The notes under the pieces: model-generated
The model's input: the letters and a program-made list of their open reading frames with translations, nothing else
Told to the model about the DNA's origin: nothing
Databases searched by the model: none
Shown: positions 34,101-42,650 of the stretch, one piece after another
Layout of the letters: each line of letters begins with the position of its first letter
Numbering within the stretch: position 1 is the stretch's first letter
Position numbers and translations under genes: made by a program
Origin: Arthrobacter_E sp044748305
Lineage (GTDB): Bacteria; Actinomycetota; Actinomycetes; Actinomycetales; Micrococcaceae
Length of the DNA: 64,000 bases
Assembly: GCF_044748305.1 (NCBI RefSeq)
Contig: NZ_JBIVFT010000003.1
Span: 186,001-250,000 of the forward strand
Reading direction: 5' to 3'

Positions 34101-35495
34101 TCACGCGGCGGCGAACTCCCGCGAGCGCTTCGCGGCCTTGGCCCAGGGGTAGTACACGGCCGCCGTGACGAGAATGCCCACGATCCAGGAGATGTCCGTG
34201 CCCCCGAGGAGCTTCGTGATCGGTCCCGTATAGAGGGACTGGGAGAGGAACGGGATCTGGATGAGGACGCCGACGGCGTAGGAGATCAGGGCGATCTTGT
34301 TCCAGCGCCCGTAGCGCCCGTCCGGATTGTAGAGAGCCGCGACGTCAAGCCGGTGACCCGAGATCTTGTAGTAGTCGATCAGGTTGATGACCGACCACGG
34401 CGTGAACACCATGAGCAGCAGGAGGATGAAGTTCTTGAAGAGGTTCAGGAAGTCCTCCGATGCCACGAGCGCCACCACCACACTCAGGGCGATGACCACC
34501 AGGACCGACACCACGCGAACCATGGGCTTGACGCTTTCACGCCGCGTGAAAGCAGTGGAGATCGTGGCCGAGCACATGAAGGAACCGTAGGCGTTGAGGC
34601 AGTTCACGGTGAGCTTGCCGGTGACGATCATGACGTAGATGGCCAGCGCCAGCAGGCCTCCGCCGGCCAGGTCCCCCATGTAGCCCACCTGGTTCTTCAG
34701 GAAGCTGCCGCCGAGCCCGGCCGCGGAGAGCCCGCCGGCCAGCGCACCCAGGGTCATCGCCCACTGGGCGCCGATCGTCGACCCGGCGAAGGTGTACCAG
34801 AAGGTGCGCTTCTCGCTCGTGTCCTCCGGCAGATACCGGGAGTAATCCGCGACGTACGGGCCGAAGGTCAGCTGCCAGCCGGCTGCGACGGAGACGGAGA
34901 TGAGGAAGGTGCTCAACTCGAAAGGCTTGGCGAAAAGCACCTGGGAGATGTCATAACGGGTCAGGATCACGATCGTGAGATACGCGAAGCCCAGCAGGCC
35001 GAGGACCGTGGCCACCCGGCCGAGGGCGTGGATGTACCGGTAGCCCATGATCGCCAGGATGGCCGTCAGCACCCCGAAGATGATGATGCCCACCGGACGG
35101 CTGTCCGTGCCGATGATGAGGTTGATGGCCTGCCCCGAAAGCACGGTCCCGGTGGCCGCGAAACCGATGTACATGAGGATCACGAACACCAGCGGGATGA
35201 CGGCGCCGTAGACGCCGAACTGAGCGCGACTGGAGATCATCTGGGGCAGGCCCAGCTTCGGCCCCTGCGCCGAATGCAGCGCCATGACGGCGCCGCCGAG
35301 CAGATTTCCGAGCAACAGACCGACGATCGCCCAGAAGGCGTCCGCCCCGAAGACCACCGCGAGAGCACCGTCGACGATGGCCGTGATCTGCGCGTTGGCC
35401 CCGAACCACAGCGTCATCTGATTCCACGGACGTCCGTGGCGCTCCGTGCTGGGGACCTTGTCGATGGATCGTAATTCGATGGTGGCTGCCGCCAT
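34101..35495 (-). CDS. NCS1-family nucleobase/cytosine permease
   Basis: 464 residues, 12 membrane segments. N-terminal WNQMTLWFGANAQITAIVDG and LGLPQMISSRAQFGVYGAV are NCS1 signatures (nucleobase:cation symporter 1); GPYVADYSRYLPEDT and FMCSATISTAF follow the cytosine/purine permease pattern. It probably imports cytosine, purines, allantoin or a related compound. ATG preceded by GGGAGCGAC. It stands alone between the iron-boxed gene and a palindrome. Confidence 0.83.
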   Translation of the reverse strand: MAAATIELRSIDKVPSTERHGRPWNQMTLWFGANAQITAIVDGALAVVFGADAFWAIVGLLLGNLLGGAVMALHSAQGPKLGLPQMISSRAQFGVYGAVIPLVFVILMYIGFAATGTVLSGQAINLIIGTDSRPVGIIIFGVLTAILAIMGYRYIHALGRVATVLGLLGFAYLTIVILTRYDISQVLFAKPFELSTFLISVSVAAGWQLTFGPYVADYSRYLPEDTSEKRTFWYTFAGSTIGAQWAMTLGALAGGLSAAGLGGSFLKNQVGYMGDLAGGGLLALAIYVMIVTGKLTVNCLNAYGSFMCSATISTAFTRRESVKPMVRVVSVLVVIALSVVVALVASEDFLNLFKNFILLLLMVFTPWSVINLIDYYKISGHRLDVAALYNPDGRYGRWNKIALISYAVGVLIQIPFLSQSLYTGPITKLLGGTDISWIVGILVTAAVYYPWAKAAKRSREFAAA

Positions 35496-35666
35496 GTCGC
35501 TCCCGGGGTGAGGTTCCTACTCGCTTGGTCTTCCGCTCCATTGCACCCCGACGGCGGGCGGGTGTGAACCAGATCACGCCGGAAGCTGTCCGGCATCCCG
35601 GACGATGTCGGGCAACAGGGGCGACCGGCCCGTCGTCGTACCCGCACCGGAGCACCCACACGGCCC

Positions 35667-35723
35667 CGAGGTAACAGTTGGTGCCCCTTCCCGAGCCGGG
35701 AAGGGGCACCAACTGTTACCTCG
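35667..35723. repeat. Perfect 27-bp palindrome, 3-nt loop
   Basis: Arms 35667-35693 and 35697-35723 are exact complements (CGAGGTAACAGTTGGTGCCC outward from the left). The sequence differs from the CTCGCG family but the design is the same. It starts 22 bp beyond the stop of the minus-strand MFS gene, so termination or 3'-end protection of the marR-MFS transcript is likely. Confidence 0.88.
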
Positions 35724-35745
35724 CGGGGAGAGCGGGGTGTCCGGA

Positions 35746-36975
35746 TCAGACGATATGCGGCTCGTGGGCGTTGAGGTACTTGCGGCCGGTGAAGATCGCC
35801 GCGATGGACAGGAACATGATCACGGCGGCCACGAAGAACGGCACCTGCGCCCCGAAGTGCTCACCGAGCTGAGCCGCGATGAACGGGGCCAGCGCGCCAC
35901 CCATCCAGCGCACGAAGTTGTACCCGGCCGAGGCCACCGGACGCGGCGAGTCCGAGACCTCCATGGCCAGTTCGGTGAAGAGGGTGTTGTTCACACCCAG
36001 CAAGGCGCCGGAGATGATCACGAGGACGACGACGGCGGGCACGGAGTGCAGCAGGGCGGCCACACCGAGCCCCGCGAGCACGAGCAACAGCCCGGTCAGG
36101 GCCAGAATGACACTGCCCGTGGTGCCGATCCGCTTCTGCAGGATGGGGGCCACGAAGATGGAGCAGATGGCCAGCGCCACACCCCAGCCGAAGAACACCG
36201 CACCGATCCCGTAGGCGGTCATGTGCAGGATGAAGGGCGTGAAGGCGAGGATGGTGAAGAAACCGAAGTTGTAGAACAGGCCGGCGAGCGCCGTCGTGCG
36301 CAGTCCCGCGTGGCTCAGGGCCAGGATCGGGTCCCGCAACCGCACCTTCTTCTCCGGTTTCGGAAGAGTCGGCAGCATAAAGAAGAGCGCGATGAACGCC
36401 GCGGCCATGAGCAAAGCGGTGCCGAAGAACGGGGCGCGCCACTGCCAGCCGCCCAGCAGGGCACCGAGGAGTGGGCCGAGAGAGATGCCGAGGCCGAGCG
36501 CTGCCTCGTAGAGGATGATTGCCACCCCGGAACCGCCGGAGGCGACGCCGACGATCACGGCGAGCGCCGTCGCCACGAAGAGCGCATTGCCCAGACCCCA
36601 GCCCGCCCGGAAACCGACGAGTTGCTCGACCGAGCCCGAGAGGCCGGAGAGGGAAGCGAACACCGCGATGAGGCCAAGTCCGATCAGGAGGGTCTTCTTG
36701 CCGCCGATGCGGGAGGAGACGAAACCCGTGATGAGCATGGCCACCGCGGTCACCAGGAAGTAGCTGGTGAAGAGCAGGGAGACCTGACTGGGCGACGCCT
36801 TCAGGTTCTCGGCGATGGCCGGGAGGATCGGGTCCACCAGGCCGATGCCCATGAAGGAGAACACCGCGGCGAGCGCAGTGGCCCACACGGCCTTCGGCTG
36901 GCGGAAGAAGGAGGCTTTCTCCTCTTCCAGGACGGTCTGACTGTCGTGGATGGCATCATCCAGCTGGGTGTTCAT
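35746..36975 (-). CDS. MFS transporter, drug efflux type, in operon with marR
   Basis: 409 residues, 12 membrane segments, motif A-like GFVSSRIGGKKTLLIGLGL after segment 2 and an N-terminal cytoplasmic leader rich in Glu/Asp. The second-half motif reads LQKRIGTTGSVILA. The MarR gene 41 bp upstream on the same strand suggests control by a small toxic or phenolic molecule, which the pump may export. Confidence 0.8.
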   Translation of the reverse strand: MNTQLDDAIHDSQTVLEEEKASFFRQPKAVWATALAAVFSFMGIGLVDPILPAIAENLKASPSQVSLLFTSYFLVTAVAMLITGFVSSRIGGKKTLLIGLGLIAVFASLSGLSGSVEQLVGFRAGWGLGNALFVATALAVIVGVASGGSGVAIILYEAALGLGISLGPLLGALLGGWQWRAPFFGTALLMAAAFIALFFMLPTLPKPEKKVRLRDPILALSHAGLRTTALAGLFYNFGFFTILAFTPFILHMTAYGIGAVFFGWGVALAICSIFVAPILQKRIGTTGSVILALTGLLLVLAGLGVAALLHSVPAVVVLVIISGALLGVNNTLFTELAMEVSDSPRPVASAGYNFVRWMGGALAPFIAAQLGEHFGAQVPFFVAAVIMFLSIAAIFTGRKYLNAHEPHIV

Positions 36976-37016
36976 TCTCGCTTCTCTCTCATCGACGTTT
37001 TCCGGGACAGGCCCGT

Positions 37017-37463
37017 CTATACGTCGCGCAAACGGTCGTAGATGCTGGTCAACACAGGAATCGCCGCCTTCAGTGCGGCACGGTCCGGAGCGTCGAGACG
37101 CTCGATCACCGCGGCGATGGCGCGGTTGCGCCGGAGGTTGAGGCGTTCGACCGCGTCCCAGCCCTCCTGCGTGAGCCGGACGACGACGGCGCGGGAGTCT
37201 TCCGGGTCGCTCTCCCTCCGCACGTAGCCGCGGCCTTCCAGGCGGGTGATCTGCTCGGTGGCGGTGGGAGTCCTGATGCCCAGGTTGCGGGCGATCTCGG
37301 TAACCCGGGCTCCGCCGTCGCCCAATTGCGTCAGCAGGCTGAGCTGAGTTCCCGTCAGCTCAGCCTCGCCCACGTCGAGACGGCGGGTGACGTAGACGGC
37401 CTGCCGGAGGGCCTCACGGAAGGTGCGGGCCAACTCGAGCGCCTCGTCCGATTCCTGTTTCAT
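37017..37463 (-). CDS. MarR-family regulator of the adjacent MFS pump
   Basis: 148 residues. Winged helix with TEIARNLGIRTPTATEQITRL and GYVRRESDPEDSRAVVVRLT (conserved DxR wing). Two palindromes sit within 35 bp of its ATG (37466-37478 and 37481-37495), the classic autorepression layout. Likely represses itself and the pump until a ligand binds. Confidence 0.85.
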   Translation of the reverse strand: MKQESDEALELARTFREALRQAVYVTRRLDVGEAELTGTQLSLLTQLGDGGARVTEIARNLGIRTPTATEQITRLEGRGYVRRESDPEDSRAVVVRLTQEGWDAVERLNLRRNRAIAAVIERLDAPDRAALKAAIPVLTSIYDRLRDV

Positions 37464-37465
37464 AC

Positions 37466-37495
37466 TTAGGAATCCTAACAGTTAGGTGTCCTAAC
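37466..37495. promoter_or_regulatory. Twin MarR operators
   Basis: TTAGGAATCCTAA (37466-37478) and GTTAGGTGTCCTAAC (37481-37495) are both exact palindromes sharing TTAGGNNNCCTAA, 15 bp centre to centre, starting 3 bp upstream of the marR ATG. Confidence 0.65.
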
Positions 37496-37657
37496 TTCAA
37501 CCCTTCCGCACTGGATTTCCGCAAGGGACATCCGCCGAGACCCCCGCGAGAAGCGTTCGACATTTGTGGCGTTGTGGGAAATCGCGTTCGCGCTAGGCTA
37601 TGAGCGGCAAAATGTTAGCCAGCTCACGTTGGCGGCATCCTGAACGAAGGGTCCAGT

Positions 37658-39112
37658 ATGAGCGATCAGCACCAGTCCACCACCGTGGACACCCAGACCG
37701 CCCCCGGAACCGAGGGGACCTCCGAAGCGCACCTGCAGCGCGGCCTGAGCAACCGGCACATCCAGTTGCTCGCCATCGGCGGGGCCATCGGCACCGGTCT
37801 CTTCATGGGCTCCGGCAAGACGATCTCCGTGGCCGGCCCATCGGTCATCTTCGTCTACATGATCATCGGCTTCATGCTGTTCTTCGTCATGCGGGCCATG
37901 GGCGAGCTGCTGCTCTCCAACCTGAACTACAAGTCCTTCAGCGACTTCGCCGGCGATCTCCTCGGGCCATGGGCCGGATTCTTCACGGGATGGACCTATT
38001 GGTTCTGCTGGGTGGTCACGGGCGTGGCGGATGTCGTCGCCATCGCCGGATACGCGAACGAACTCATTCCAGGAATCCCCCTGTGGATTCCTGGCGTCTT
38101 CACCATCGCCATCCTGCTGGCCCTGAACCTGCCGACCGTCAAGGCATTCGGCGAAACCGAGTTCTGGTTCGCCCTCATCAAGATCGTCGCCATCGTCGCT
38201 TTGATCATCACCGGCCTGGTCATGATCTTCACCGGCTTCCAGTCCCCTGCCGGCACCGCGTCGTTCAGCAACCTCTGGGACCACGGCGGGCTCTTCCCCA
38301 AGGAATTCATGGGCTTCGTGGCGGGCTTCCAGATCGCCGTCTTCGCCTTCGTGGGCATCGAGCTGGTCGGCACCGCCGCCGCCGAGACCAAGAACCCGGA
38401 ACGCAACCTCCCCAAGGCCATCAACGCCATCCCCGTCCGCGTCATGCTCTTCTACGTCGGCGCCCTCATCATCCTGATGTCCGTCACCCCGTGGACCGAG
38501 TTCATGGCCGGGCACAGCCCGTTCATCGGGATGTTCTCGCTGGCCGGCCTCGGCATCGCGGCCACCGTGGTGAACCTCGTCGTGCTGACCTCGGCGATGT
38601 CCAGCGCCAACTCCGGCATCTACTCCACGTCCCGCATGGTCTACGGCCTGGCCCAGGATGGCGATGCCCCGGCGGTCTTCGGCAAGCTGTCCCGGCGCAA
38701 GGTACCCCAGAACGCGCTCTTCCTCTCCTGTGTCCTGCTGCTGGCCGGCATCGTCCTGCTCTACGCGGGCAAGGACATCGGGGCGGCGTTCGACATGGTA
38801 ACCACCGTCTCCGCCGTGTGCTTCATGTTCGTCTGGACCATCATCCTGCTCAGCTACCTCGCGTACCGGAAGAAGCGCCCCGAGCTGGCCGCCGCCTCGA
38901 AGTACAAGATGCCCGGCGGCGTCGCGATGGTCTACGTCGTGTTCGCGTTCTTCCTCTTCCTGATCTGGGCGCTGACCACTCAGCCGGACACGCTGACGGC
39001 ACTGCTGGTGACGCCCATCTGGTTCGTCATCCTGATCATCGCCTGGCTGTATGTGCGGCGTTCTCCTCATCACCGCGCACGTCATGAGGCGTGGACACAA
39101 AGTATGCGCTGA
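37658..39112 (+). CDS. Amino acid permease, CycA/AnsP type (APC family)
   Basis: 484 residues, 12 membrane segments after a 35-residue polar leader. LQRGLSNRHIQLLAIGGAIG and TGLFMGSGKTI are the helix-1 signature of amino acid-polyamine-organocation permeases; GIELVGTAAAETKNPERNLP is the conserved loop after helix 6. It is closest in feel to CycA (D-serine, D-alanine, glycine), but other neutral amino acids are possible. ATG preceded by GAAGGGTCCAGT. Confidence 0.83.
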   Translation: MSDQHQSTTVDTQTAPGTEGTSEAHLQRGLSNRHIQLLAIGGAIGTGLFMGSGKTISVAGPSVIFVYMIIGFMLFFVMRAMGELLLSNLNYKSFSDFAGDLLGPWAGFFTGWTYWFCWVVTGVADVVAIAGYANELIPGIPLWIPGVFTIAILLALNLPTVKAFGETEFWFALIKIVAIVALIITGLVMIFTGFQSPAGTASFSNLWDHGGLFPKEFMGFVAGFQIAVFAFVGIELVGTAAAETKNPERNLPKAINAIPVRVMLFYVGALIILMSVTPWTEFMAGHSPFIGMFSLAGLGIAATVVNLVVLTSAMSSANSGIYSTSRMVYGLAQDGDAPAVFGKLSRRKVPQNALFLSCVLLLAGIVLLYAGKDIGAAFDMVTTVSAVCFMFVWTIILLSYLAYRKKRPELAAASKYKMPGGVAMVYVVFAFFLFLIWALTTQPDTLTALLVTPIWFVILIIAWLYVRRSPHHRARHEAWTQSMR

Positions 39113-39120
39113 GCGTCTTT

Positions 39121-39149
39121 TAGTGGGCGGGCCGACGGCCCGCCCACTA
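39121..39149 (+). terminator. Hairpin terminator after the amino acid permease gene
   Basis: Perfect 13-bp stem (39121-39133 with 39137-39149), loop GAC, 8 bp after the stop codon and preceded by CTTTT; followed by GTATTTCC. Confidence 0.7.
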
Positions 39150-39208
39150 GTATTTCCAACGTGTTTCCACGCACATGAATCGTGTGAGTCGATAGGGAGT
39201 TGGACACC

Positions 39209-40888
39209 ATGGGTTTCCAGGGAGTCGGGGTCAATCCAGGACGCGTGATCGCGCCCGTCAAGCACATGCCGGAGCCGCTCGCGGAACCGCCGGCCGGCGA
39301 GACCCTGCCCGCCGGAACGGATCCTGCGGAAGCGATCGCAGGTCTGAAAGCCGCAGCCCTGGCCGTCCATGACGAGCTCAAGGACCGTGCTTCCCGCGCA
39401 CGGGAGGACGGCAAGGCGGTGCTCGAAGCCACCGCCTTGATGGCCAAGGACACCATGCTGATCAAGGCCGCGGGCAAGCGGATCACGGCGGGCACCGGCG
39501 TCGAACGCGCCGTCTGGGAGGCCGCCGAAGGCGTCGCCGCCCAGTTCAAGGCCCTCGGCGGCTACATGGCCGAACGCGCCACGGACGTCCTCGACGTCCG
39601 CGCCCGGATCGTCGCCCAGCTGCGGGGCGTCCCAGCCCCGGGCATTCCCAGCTCGGACACCCCGTTCATCCTGCTCGCCGAGGACCTCGCCCCGGCCGAC
39701 ACCGCCACCCTGGACACCTCCGTGGTCCTGGCTCTGGCCACCTCCGGCGGCGGACCACAGTCCCACACCGCGATCATCGCCCGTTCCCTCGGCCTGCCCG
39801 CCGTCGTCGCGGCCGCAGGTCTGGAAGCGATCACCGAAGGCGCTGAAGTCTACGTCGACGGCGCGGCCGGCGTCGTCGAGGACTCCCCCGGTGACACCGA
39901 GCGTGACGCAGCGGCCAAGTGGGCGGCCAGCGCCGCGACGCTCGCCTCCTTCGACGGCACGGGCACGACGGCGGACGGCCACCTGGTCCCGCTGCTGGCC
40001 AATGTCGGCAATGCCAAGGACGCCGAGGCGGCCGCCGCGCTCGGCGCGCAGGGCGTGGGTCTGTTCCGCACCGAGTTCTGCTTCCTGGAGCGGGACACCG
40101 AGCCCTCCGTGGAGGAGCAGGCCGCCGCCTACCGCGCCGTCTTCGCGGCCTTCGAGGGCAAGAAAGTCGTGGTCCGCACTCTGGATGCCGGCGCGGACAA
40201 GCCGCTGCCCTTCCTCACCGACGCCACAGAACCCAATCCGGCGCTCGGCGTACGAGGCTACCGCACCGATTGGACCACCCCGGGCGTGCTGGAACGCCAG
40301 CTCTCCGCGATCGCCCAGGCCGCGGCCGATTCCCAGGCGGACGTCTGGGTCATGGCCCCCATGATCGCCACCCGGCCCGAAGCCGCACACTTCGCCGGTC
40401 TCTGCGCGGCCGCCGGGCTGAAGACGCCGGGCGTGATGGTGGAGGTCCCCTCCGTGGCGCTCACCGCGGGCAGCGTGCTCCAGGAGGTCGAGTTCGCCTC
40501 GCTCGGCACCAATGACCTCACCCAGTACGCCATGGCCGCGGACCGCATGCTCGGTCCCCTCGCCGGGCTCAACGACCCCTGGCAGCCCGCCGTTCTGCGC
40601 CTGGTCCAGCTGACCGTGGAAGGCGCGAAGACCGCCGGGGACAAGGCCGTGGGGGTCTGCGGAGAGTCCGCCGCCGACCCGGCCCTCGCCGTCGTCCTCA
40701 CCGGCCTCGGAGTGAACACCCTGTCCATGACGGCCCGCTCTCTCGCCGCCGTCGGCACCGTCCTGAAGTCGGTGACCCTGGCCGAAGCGCAGGAGCTCGC
40801 GTCCCTCGCGGTGAAAGCCCCGACCGCGGCCGAAGGCCGGGACGCCGTCCGCCGCCGCCTGCCGATCCTGGCAGACCTCGGTCTCTGA
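39209..40888 (+). CDS. ptsI: PTS enzyme I (phosphoenolpyruvate-protein phosphotransferase)
   Basis: 559 residues. N-terminal helical HPr-binding domain, phosphorylated His in GGPQSHTAIIAR at about residue 186, then the PEP-binding barrel with GLFRTEFCFLERDT, KVVVRTLDAGADKPLPFL and a late SLGTNDLTQYAMAADR and GVCGESAADP (active-site Cys). It takes phosphate from PEP and passes it to HPr. ATG at 39209 preceded by AGGGAG. Followed by ptsH after 63 bp. Confidence 0.92.
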   Translation: MGFQGVGVNPGRVIAPVKHMPEPLAEPPAGETLPAGTDPAEAIAGLKAAALAVHDELKDRASRAREDGKAVLEATALMAKDTMLIKAAGKRITAGTGVERAVWEAAEGVAAQFKALGGYMAERATDVLDVRARIVAQLRGVPAPGIPSSDTPFILLAEDLAPADTATLDTSVVLALATSGGGPQSHTAIIARSLGLPAVVAAAGLEAITEGAEVYVDGAAGVVEDSPGDTERDAAAKWAASAATLASFDGTGTTADGHLVPLLANVGNAKDAEAAAALGAQGVGLFRTEFCFLERDTEPSVEEQAAAYRAVFAAFEGKKVVVRTLDAGADKPLPFLTDATEPNPALGVRGYRTDWTTPGVLERQLSAIAQAAADSQADVWVMAPMIATRPEAAHFAGLCAAAGLKTPGVMVEVPSVALTAGSVLQEVEFASLGTNDLTQYAMAADRMLGPLAGLNDPWQPAVLRLVQLTVEGAKTAGDKAVGVCGESAADPALAVVLTGLGVNTLSMTARSLAAVGTVLKSVTLAEAQELASLAVKAPTAAEGRDAVRRRLPILADLGL

Positions 40889-40951
40889 CGAGCCCGATCC
40901 TGGAATTTCACCGGACCCTGACAGAACCGTTTTTCACGAAGGAGAAACCCC

Positions 40952-41230
40952 ATGCCCGAACGCACAGCAGTCGTCGCCAGCGCCTCAGGCCTGCACGCAC
41001 GCCCGGCCGCCATCTTCGCGGAGGCCGCCTCTGAGCTGGATGTCGAAGTGACCATCGCGATGGCCGGAGAGCCTGAGGACGAGGCCATGGACGCGTCGAG
41101 CATCCTCTCGCTCATGACCCTGGGGGCTGCCAACGGCGACACCGTCGTGCTGCGCGCCGAGGGGCCAGGGGCCGAAGAGGCTCTGGACAAGCTGGCCGCC
41201 CTGGTCGAGACGGACCTGGACGCCGAGTAG
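40952..41230 (+). CDS. ptsH: PTS phosphocarrier protein HPr
   Basis: 92 residues. SGLHARPAA holds the phosphorylated His15; MDASSILSLMTLGA contains the serines aligned with regulatory Ser46. ATG preceded by AAGGAGAAACCCC. No EIIA/B/C gene is in the window, so these are the general components serving permeases elsewhere. Confidence 0.93.
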   Translation: MPERTAVVASASGLHARPAAIFAEAASELDVEVTIAMAGEPEDEAMDASSILSLMTLGAANGDTVVLRAEGPGAEEALDKLAALVETDLDAE

Positions 41231-41252
41231 CCGAGCCTCCCCCTCTTCCTTT

Positions 41253-41314
41253 CATCGACTGCTCCGTAAGTGTCGTTTTGAGCCTTCAGAACGACACTTA
41301 CGGAGCAGTCGATG
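41253..41314. repeat. Perfect 25-bp palindrome, 12-nt loop
   Basis: Arms 41253-41277 and 41290-41314 are exact complements (CATCGACTGCTCCGTAAGTG outward from the left). It starts 22 bp after the ptsH stop and ends 2 bp before a -10 hexamer for the next gene, so it may end one transcript and influence the next. Confidence 0.9.
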
Positions 41315-41316
41315 CT

Positions 41317-41322
41317 TAGGCT
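41317..41322 (+). promoter_or_regulatory. -10 element of a probable leaderless promoter
   Basis: TAGGCT ends six bases before the ATG at 41329, with no Shine-Dalgarno. The -35 region would fall inside the palindrome at 41253-41314. Confidence 0.5.
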
Positions 41323-41328
41323 GTGGTC

Positions 41329-41742
41329 ATGACCGAGCCACGCACCACCGAAGCACTGCCCTCCGACGACGCCGCAGGGCTGCGTCGGGCTCTCGACGGC
41401 GGCCAGGACGTCACCGTCTTCGTCGACGGCACCGTCTTCCGGCTCCCCGACGCCGTCCGGGACACGGTCCTGGATCTGCTGGCACGACTGTCGAAGGGCG
41501 AAGCCGTGACCGTCACGAGCGACGACGGCGCCCGCCCGGCACCCGGCAGCGGAGGTGCCGAAGAACTCCTCACCACGAGCCGCGCAGCAGAACTGGCGGG
41601 CATCTCCCACACCTATCTGCGGAACATGACGGACCGCGGCGAGATCCCTGTTCAATACCGCGGCACGCACCGGCGCATCCGCCGAAGCGATATCGTGGCC
41701 TGGCTGCACACGCAGAGGAGCAGTGAATCGGCGGATGACTGA
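41329..41742 (+). CDS. Excisionase/MerR-type HTH DNA-binding protein
   Basis: 137 residues. The first 85 residues form an unrecognised acidic domain with VTVFVDGTVFRLPDAVRD; the C-terminal half is an excisionase-type helix-turn-helix: LLTTSRAAELAGISHTYLRN, then IPVQYRGTHRRIRRSDIVAW. Such proteins are often antitoxins or small regulators; no toxin gene adjoins it. It is probably a free-standing regulator of unknown target. Confidence 0.72.
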   Translation: MTEPRTTEALPSDDAAGLRRALDGGQDVTVFVDGTVFRLPDAVRDTVLDLLARLSKGEAVTVTSDDGARPAPGSGGAEELLTTSRAAELAGISHTYLRNMTDRGEIPVQYRGTHRRIRRSDIVAWLHTQRSSESADD

Positions 41743-41776
41743 GCCCTCTCTCCGGCCGCCGCCATCGCGACAGAAC

Positions 41777-41782
41777 TAGACT
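41777..41782 (+). promoter_or_regulatory. -10 element of a probable leaderless promoter
   Basis: TAGACT ends six bases before the GTG at 41789; no Shine-Dalgarno is present. Confidence 0.5.
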
Positions 41783-41788
41783 GGTCCC

Positions 41789-42211
41789 GTGCCCAAACTC
41801 TTCGGTCTTCACAATCTGCTCGGCGCCCTGGCGGCGCTCCTGGTGGGCATTCTGCTCGGCCTTCTGAGGGTGAACGGTCTGATCCAGGTGCTGTTCGTCG
41901 TGGTGGCCTACCTGGCCGGCTCCTTCCTGGCCCATGACATGTTGCGCAAACGGCGGGCCGCCCAGGAGCCCGGAGTCTCCGCGGCCGAAGAGCCGGACGA
42001 GCCCCGTTTCCACCACTTCGACACCCGCGCGATGGAACGGATCGAGGAGGAGCGACGTCTCTCGGAGCGCCGCGAGAACCACCCTCCAGAGCCGGAGCGG
42101 CAGCCGGAACCAAAACCGGAACCGGAAGAGCCGCCCGTGCAGCACTTCGATTCGCGGGCCATGCAGCGAATCGAGGACGAACGACGTGCGTCCGGCCGGC
42201 GGGACGACTGA
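41789..42211 (+). CDS. Small membrane protein with a duplicated cytoplasmic motif
   Basis: 140 residues, GTG start. Residues about 5-45 contain two membrane segments (LLGALAALLVGILLGLL, then VLFVVVAYLAGSFLA). The soluble tail contains the motif HFDTRAMERIEEERR and, after a Pro/Glu-rich linker, a second copy HFDSRAMQRIEDERR. The linker has PEPERQPEPKPEPEEPP. I do not know a function. The exact duplication suggests a short helix that binds a partner twice or dimerises. Confidence 0.6.
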   Translation: MPKLFGLHNLLGALAALLVGILLGLLRVNGLIQVLFVVVAYLAGSFLAHDMLRKRRAAQEPGVSAAEEPDEPRFHHFDTRAMERIEEERRLSERRENHPPEPERQPEPKPEPEEPPVQHFDSRAMQRIEDERRASGRRDD

Positions 42212-42304
42212 CGCGGGTCTTGCCGCAGTCCGCGCTCCCGTGGTCCACTGAGACCTCATCACGGCTCTCATCACGGTGGGAGCGCATCGCACGGGGGTGC
42301 ACTC

Positions 42305-42622
42305 ATGGCCGAACGCATCATGTACGTCCAGCTCAAGACGGGCTTCAACACGGACGCCGGACCGGCGTGGATCTCACGGGTCCGTTTCTCCAAGACCTGG
42401 CGGACCGCCTACTTCCAAGGACGGACACTGCGCCGCTGGAATTCCTTCGATGGGAACTTCGTCGACGTGGACACCGACGAGGAGTTCTGGCTTTCCGGAC
42501 CGAAACGGGACCGCTCTGATGCGCGCTATGGCCGGGGCGTGCCGAGCGTCGACGAGGATGTCCAGCAGGAGTACGCGGCCTTCCTCAACGGCGCCGCCCT
42601 CCCGGGCCGCCAGCGCGGCTGA
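42305..42622 (+). CDS. Conserved hypothetical protein (actinobacterial, about 105 residues)
   Basis: 105 residues, aromatic and charged: MYVQLKTGFNTDAGPAWIS, RVRFSKTWRTAYFQGRTLRR, FWLSGPKRDRSDARYG. It looks like a single small beta-rich domain conserved in actinobacteria; no function is known to me. Start ATG preceded by GGGGG. Convergent with the PucR gene, 28 bp away. Confidence 0.65.
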   Translation: MAERIMYVQLKTGFNTDAGPAWISRVRFSKTWRTAYFQGRTLRRWNSFDGNFVDVDTDEEFWLSGPKRDRSDARYGRGVPSVDEDVQQEYAAFLNGAALPGRQRG

Positions 42623-42650
42623 CGCGGCGCCGTCGTCGTACTCCAGGCCG

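Noticed and set aside
41329..41742. Toxin-antitoxin pair
   Set aside because: The HTH protein could be an antitoxin, but the next gene is a membrane protein with no toxin features and its own promoter.
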